Below, piece by piece: positions 6,609-10,279 of a stretch of 10,279 nt of DNA. The notes beneath the pieces were generated by a model. It was given only the letters and a program-made list of their open reading frames with translations. It was not told the DNA's origin and searched no databases. Position 1 is the stretch's first letter. Every line of letters starts with the position of its first letter. A program made the translations under genes and the position numbers. The stretch spans positions 1 through 10,279 of the forward strand of contig JAGLUD010000190.1 of the NCBI GenBank assembly GCA_023134935.1. Reading direction: 5' to 3'. The DNA comes from Paracoccaceae bacterium (GTDB lineage Bacteria; Pseudomonadota; Alphaproteobacteria; Rhodobacterales; Rhodobacteraceae).

Positions 6609-7088
6609 ATGAAAAAATTGAACAACTTCATAAAAGACGAATCTGGTGCGGTTACTGTTGACTGGGTGGTGTTGACTGCTGCGATTGTTGGTATCGCTAT
6701 TGCAGTTATCACGGTGATTTCTAGCGGCGTTGAAGATGCGTCGGAAGGGATTAACGATGAGCTTCAAACAGCAAGCGCATTTAAATTTTCCTTCGGTGGG
6801 CCAGATTCGATGACTTTCGAAGATTACCTCACTGCAGCGAATGGTGGAGTACCGCTTACTGAAGAGAACCAAAATGATGGAAATATAGACGTTCTATTCG
6901 CGGCTCTTGATGCTGCCGCTGCCGATAGCCCTGATGGTTACTCGTTTGGCGGAGGTTTTGACCCCAATTCTGGTTATCCAGTCTATGAATCATACGAAGA
7001 TTCAACTGTAAGTGTCGGCGGCGAAGTATATGACGCTGAAACATATTACAGCGAAAATCCAGAAATCAATCTAGATTTGACTTTTTAA
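6609..7088 (+). CDS. Flp-pilin-like protein with long acidic tail
   Basis: Protein of 159 residues with a short basic leader (MKKLNNFIKDESG), a putative prepilin peptidase site after Gly13, and one hydrophobic helix (about 19-38). The arrangement resembles Flp/Fap pilins, made of a small leader cut before a hydrophobic helix and assembled by Tad systems. In those, residues +5 and +6 after the cut are Glu-Tyr; here they are Asp18-Trp19 (AVTVDWVVLTAA). After the helix come about 120 residues that typical Flp pilins lack. In the last 119 residues I count 25 Asp/Glu and one Lys, eight Tyr and no Cys. I do not recognise a domain in this tail. It is likely secreted or displayed at the surface after cleavage, which is inference. 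No tad genes are in view. It has its own ribosome-binding site and terminator, so it is probably a single-gene unit. An alternative is a non-pilin membrane protein with one N-terminal helix. Confidence 0.8.
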   Translation: MKKLNNFIKDESGAVTVDWVVLTAAIVGIAIAVITVISSGVEDASEGINDELQTASAFKFSFGGPDSMTFEDYLTAANGGVPLTEENQNDGNIDVLFAALDAAAADSPDGYSFGGGFDPNSGYPVYESYEDSTVSVGGEVYDAETYYSENPEINLDLTF

Positions 7089-7115
7089 TTACTAGTTTAA
7101 ATATCTAAAAACTTG

Positions 7116-7148
7116 AACGCCCCAAGTGTCTAACTTAGGGGCGTTTTT
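7116..7148 (+). terminator. Intrinsic terminator between converging genes
   Basis: AACGCCCC (7116-7123) pairs with GGGGCGTT (7138-7145), and AAGT (7124-7127) with ACTT (7133-7136), leaving one bulged A (7137) and a 5-base loop. TTTTT (7144-7148) follows on the plus strand, ending the Flp-like transcript. Read on the minus strand the same hairpin is followed by CAAGTTTTT, so it can probably also end the his operon transcript, whose last stop codon lies about 40 bases away. Confidence 0.88.
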
Positions 7149-7173
7149 CTCTTCACTACGTCCACACAAATAC

Positions 7174-7189
7174 AATAGTGATCACTATT
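7174..7189. repeat. Perfect 16-base palindrome at the end of hisG
   Basis: AATAGTGATCACTATT is identical on both strands and includes the hisG stop codon (7185-7187, minus strand). It could be a dimeric protein-binding site or a small hairpin with a GATC loop. No function is assigned. Confidence 0.5.
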
Positions 7190-7868
7190 TATGGAAAAGC
7201 CGACCAAACGTGTCGATACCTTCGTCCCAATCCGCAACATTCGACCTAAACAACGTCGCCTGCGATTTCAAAATCAAACCATCCGGCAAAATCTTCAAGT
7301 GGTTCGCCACCAGCGTATCCCCTGACGACGTAATGTCCGCCACCGCTTCCGCTGTAAGGTTCTTGACCGTGCCCTCGGTCGCACCTTGGCTATCCACCAG
7401 TTGATAATCAGCGACACCGTGGCCGCGTAAAAATTCGCGCACAAGATTGTGGTATTTCGTGGCAATCCGCAGGCGATACCCGTGCTTGGCACGAAATGCC
7501 GCTGCTACCGCGTCGAAATCATCAATGCTTTCGACATCCAGCCAGTTGGAAGGCACGGCGAGGATTAGATCCGCGTGGCCAAATCCCATTTCGGTCAGTT
7601 CGGTGATTTTATCTTGCCAACCGGGGATCTTTTCATGCACCAAATCCTGCCCCGTAACACCAAGGTGAATACGGCCAGCTGCCAGTTCTTTGGGGATCTC
7701 TCCGGCCGACAAAAGCACCAGCTCAATATCGTCAAACCCGACTACACGGCCCGCATATTCGCGGCCTGATCCGGTACGTTCGATCGTTATGCCGCGCTCC
7801 GCGAACCAGTCGATGGTTAGCTCTTGCAGGCGGCCTTTTGATGGCAATCCCAACTTCAAAACGCTCAT
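7185..7868 (-). CDS. hisG: ATP phosphoribosyltransferase catalytic subunit, short form
   Basis: HisG joins ATP and PRPP to form phosphoribosyl-ATP, the first step of histidine synthesis, in the cytoplasm. At 227 residues it is the short form without the C-terminal regulatory domain, which depends on HisZ for activity and feedback control by histidine. Visible are the N-terminal LGLPSKGRLQE, the GVTGQDLV segment (70-77), and the PRPP-binding region (about 163-183) ending in ADITSSGDTL. The next part, ANHLKIL, fits alphaproteobacterial members. The ATG overlaps the hisZ stop as ATGA, and AAAGG lies about 10 bases upstream. It is the last gene of the minus-strand operon. Confidence 0.97.
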   Translation of the reverse strand: MSVLKLGLPSKGRLQELTIDWFAERGITIERTGSGREYAGRVVGFDDIELVLLSAGEIPKELAAGRIHLGVTGQDLVHEKIPGWQDKITELTEMGFGHADLILAVPSNWLDVESIDDFDAVAAAFRAKHGYRLRIATKYHNLVREFLRGHGVADYQLVDSQGATEGTVKNLTAEAVADITSSGDTLVANHLKILPDGLILKSQATLFRSNVADWDEGIDTFGRLFHK

Positions 7869-9001
7869 GATGCACCGCCTTTCAGGGCCAATGCTGCCTC
7901 TGGCCGGATGATGCCACCAACAGCTGGCACACCTTTGCCATCGCCAAGTACGCGGGTTAACGCATCGTAGCGTCCGCCTTGTGCAATTTGTGGCAGGTCA
8001 GGTCGGTCAGGAGCGTGGAAACCAAACACAAAACCGTCATAGTATTCAAGCGTTGTGCGACCATAAGATGCTTCAAACGGCAGAACAGACACATCGATTC
8101 CAGCGTCAGACAACGCTTGTGCGCGTGCATCCAACTGATCGGCCGCGCCCCCCAACATAGGGGCAACCTTACGCAATTCTTGCGCCGCCGTCCCCATCGT
8201 AGATTTCAAATTGAGCACGCTGGACACAAGCGTAACCGCCGCTTCACTTAGCGAAGCTGCTTCCTTTTCGGACAACAGGATTTCAGCGCGTGCTGCGATC
8301 TCGTCAATGGTCCGCACACCTTGGGCTGCACCGGAATTTTCAATTATCTCGCGCGCGGTGCCATCCTTCACTGATTGTAACAATGCCTCTCGCTCGCGGC
8401 TTAACGGCGCCTTCGCGGAATACCGCTCCAACAGACGTTTGAACCGTTGTGGGCGCCAAACATGACGGCGCAACGCACCTTTGCGGCGCTCATTTGTATC
8501 GAGCGCATCAATCGCAGCGAATATCAGGCCCAGATCACCTGTAACCGGCATTACCGGAAGGTCGCCGAGCGCCGTGGCCAACACCGCGAAAACCTCGGCA
8601 TCATCAGCGGCGGGATCATTGCCACCGAACACCTCAAAACCTGCTTGGAGGTATTCTGTCGGGCGTTTGCTGCCCACTTCCTGGCGACGCCAAACCGATC
8701 CGGCATAGGCGTAGCGCGCGGCGCTGGCTCCGTTTGCCATGTGGATTTGCACAACAGGAACGGTGAAATCGGGGCGCAACATCAATTCACCTTCGACAGG
8801 GTCGTGGGTGGTGTAAGCGCGTGCACGTAGGTCTTCGCCGTAAAGGTCGATCAGAACATAAGCTGGAAGCAAGGCCGCCGGTTCAACAGGTTGCGCCCCG
8901 TTCGCAATAAAACCAGACATGAGCCGCCCGACTTCGGTACGCACATCGGCCAAGCCCTGCCCTAGACGTCCATTTTCCAGATATGCCCGCGAGGTCACCA
9001 T
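7865..9001 (-). CDS. hisZ: ATP phosphoribosyltransferase regulatory subunit HisZ
   Basis: HisZ is a catalytically inactive paralogue of histidyl-tRNA synthetase that forms a complex with short HisG, activates it and provides histidine sensing. Of its 378 residues, the class II synthetase core is recognisable: LRPDFT (75-80), YAGSVWRRQ (99-107, motif 2-like), SYGRTTLEYYDGFVFGF in the histidine-binding region, and GGRYDAL with GIIRPEAAL (motif 3-like) near the end. The C-terminal anticodon-binding domain of true HisS is absent, as expected for HisZ. It lies between hisS and hisG, with a 1-base overlap at its start (TAATG) and a 4-base overlap at its end, so all three are surely translated from one mRNA. 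GGACGG just upstream of the ATG can serve as ribosome-binding site. Confidence 0.96.
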   Translation of the reverse strand: MVTSRAYLENGRLGQGLADVRTEVGRLMSGFIANGAQPVEPAALLPAYVLIDLYGEDLRARAYTTHDPVEGELMLRPDFTVPVVQIHMANGASAARYAYAGSVWRRQEVGSKRPTEYLQAGFEVFGGNDPAADDAEVFAVLATALGDLPVMPVTGDLGLIFAAIDALDTNERRKGALRRHVWRPQRFKRLLERYSAKAPLSREREALLQSVKDGTAREIIENSGAAQGVRTIDEIAARAEILLSEKEAASLSEAAVTLVSSVLNLKSTMGTAAQELRKVAPMLGGAADQLDARAQALSDAGIDVSVLPFEASYGRTTLEYYDGFVFGFHAPDRPDLPQIAQGGRYDALTRVLGDGKGVPAVGGIIRPEAALALKGGAS

Positions 9002-10278
9002 TATCCGTCCGCCCGTGCAATCATTTTACGAACTTCGGCCACCAGATCGCCACGCGCGATTTCCATCTGCGCGGGTTGAGCTTTCCATTCTTCGTTGGTG
9101 GTAATATTTGCCGCCAAAGCCGCACCGAGCGCTAGATCTTTGATTTGAACGACACCGTTTTCTTTTTCGTCACCGCCCTCAATCACAGCCACAGGAGAGT
9201 TCCGTGCGTCCGCATATTTCAACTGGTTACCGAAGTTCTTGGGGTTACCCAAGTACACTTCGGCCCTAATGCCGGCATTTCGCAGTTCGGCCACCATAGA
9301 CTGATAGTCGCCCATGCGGTCCCGATCCATAACGGTTACGATAACGGGGCCTTTTGCGTGGCTCTCCATGCGACCCTTTTCGCGCAGCGCTGCCAGCAGG
9401 CGATCGACACCGATGGACACACCCGTCGCCGGAACCTCCTGCCCAGTGAAGCGCTTGACCAAATCATCATAGCGCCCTCCACCGGCTACTGATCCGAACT
9501 GGCGTTTGCGGCCCTTGTCGTCAAGAATTTCGAACGTCAGCTCTGCCTCATAGACCGGACCAGTATAATAGCCGAGGCCACGCACAACGGATGGATCGAT
9601 CAGCAGACGATCCGCGCCGTAGCCCTGCACATCTGTCAGCTCAGCAATCGTTTCCAGTTCCTGAACACCGACTAGCCCCATATCCGAGCCGCTAACCAAT
9701 TCGCGTAGACGTGCACATGTTGCCCCGCCCGTGTCGCGCTTCGCATCCATGAAGCCCATGATGACTTCGGCTTGTTCATCTGACAGATTCGCACCACCTG
9801 TAAAGTCGCCGCTGGCATCCTTGCGCCCAGCGCCAAGCAGGGCACGAACGCCGTCTGCGCCAAGACGGTCAAGTTTGTCGATTGCGCGCAGGACGATGCC
9901 GCGCTCAGCTTCGAATTTCGTTAGATCGGATGGATCAAGAACACCTGCAATTTCCATCACCCCGTTCAGGACCTTGCGATTGTTAACACGCACGATGTAG
10001 TCACCGCGGGGAATGCCCACGGCTTCGAGCGTATCGGAGAGCATCCCGCAAATCTCGGCATCCGCCGCGACCGTTGGTGTGCCAACCGTATCCGCATCAC
10101 ACTGATAGAACTGGCGATATCGCCCCGGACCAGGCTTCTCGTTGCGCCAAACTGGGCCAACAGCATAGCGTCGATAAGGCGTCGGTAGGTCATTGCGAAA
10201 CTGTGCGTAAACGCGTGCCAACGGTGCCGTCAGGTCATAGCGAAGCGCCATCCACGCATCGTCTTCGTCTTGCCACGC
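9001..10278 (-). CDS. hisS: Histidyl-tRNA synthetase, N-terminal part missing
   Basis: HisS attaches histidine to tRNA-His in the cytoplasm. The frame stays open to the right edge (ending [14 protein letters not shown]), so the methionine at 10251 is internal and the true start with motif 1 lies outside. Visible are [14 protein letters not shown], motif 2 ([20 protein letters not shown]), the histidine-specific [12 protein letters not shown], motif 3 (GGGRYDDL and [11 protein letters not shown]), and a complete C-terminal anticodon-binding domain (about bases 9001-9350). The retained active-site motifs and the anticodon domain separate it from HisZ next door. The hisS-hisZ-hisG order is typical of alphaproteobacteria and couples histidine synthesis to its charging. 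The promoter lies beyond the window. Confidence 0.97.
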   Translation of the reverse strand, partial: AWQDEDDAWMALRYDLTAPLARVYAQFRNDLPTPYRRYAVGPVWRNEKPGPGRYRQFYQCDADTVGTPTVAADAEICGMLSDTLEAVGIPRGDYIVRVNNRKVLNGVMEIAGVLDPSDLTKFEAERGIVLRAIDKLDRLGADGVRALLGAGRKDASGDFTGGANLSDEQAEVIMGFMDAKRDTGGATCARLRELVSGSDMGLVGVQELETIAELTDVQGYGADRLLIDPSVVRGLGYYTGPVYEAELTFEILDDKGRKRQFGSVAGGGRYDDLVKRFTGQEVPATGVSIGVDRLLAALREKGRMESHAKGPVIVTVMDRDRMGDYQSMVAELRNAGIRAEVYLGNPKNFGNQLKYADARNSPVAVIEGGDEKENGVVQIKDLALGAALAANITTNEEWKAQPAQMEIARGDLVAEVRKMIARADG

Positions 10279-10279
10279 A

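Noticed and set aside
7126-7404. Plus-strand frame starting in the terminator loop
   Set aside because: It begins in the terminator hairpin and runs opposite the conserved C-terminal half of hisG.

Overview
This window looks like chromosomal DNA of an alphaproteobacterium, most likely a member of the Rhodobacterales (Roseobacter group). The basis is the gene order radA-cvpA-purF-SDR on the plus strand facing a hisS-hisZ-hisG operon on the minus strand, the short HisG that needs a separate HisZ, and moderate GC in the core genes (roughly 55% where I counted by hand). No rRNA, tRNA, CRISPR array, transposase or phage gene was seen.

Layout. Bases 1-550 hold the 3' part of an MlaF-type lipid-transport ATPase gene. 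Bases 555-1589 hold a clearly AT-richer gene for a RelA/SpoT-type nucleotide pyrophosphokinase. Bases 1592-2023 encode a small PqiA-family membrane protein. After a 234-base gap come radA (2258-3628), cvpA (3641-4240), purF (about 4337-5806) and a short-chain dehydrogenase (5803-6462). An AT-rich gap leads to a stand-alone gene for a Flp-pilin-like protein with a very acidic tail (6609-7088), which ends at a strong hairpin terminator. Facing it on the minus strand are hisG (7185-7868), hisZ (7865-9001) and the 3' part of hisS (9001 to beyond the right edge). These three overlap by 4 and 1 bases and form one operon.

How the genes work together. Most of the window is housekeeping. MlaF and the PqiA-like protein belong to envelope lipid and membrane maintenance, RadA to recombination, and PurF to the first committed step of purine synthesis. 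HisG with HisZ catalyses the first step of histidine synthesis, and HisS charges tRNA-His.

The part that stands out is the RelA/SpoT gene. It fills the space between the mlaF-type gene and the pqiA-type gene with only a few spare bases at each end, and a 6-base direct repeat (ATAATT) lies at both junctions. Removing the gene and one repeat copy would place the ribosome-binding site now used by the RelA/SpoT gene directly in front of the pqiA-type ATG. This suggests a single-gene insertion into an older operon. The second unusual item is the Flp-like protein, which has Asp-Trp in place of the usual Glu-Tyr and 25 acidic against 1 basic residue in its last 119 positions.
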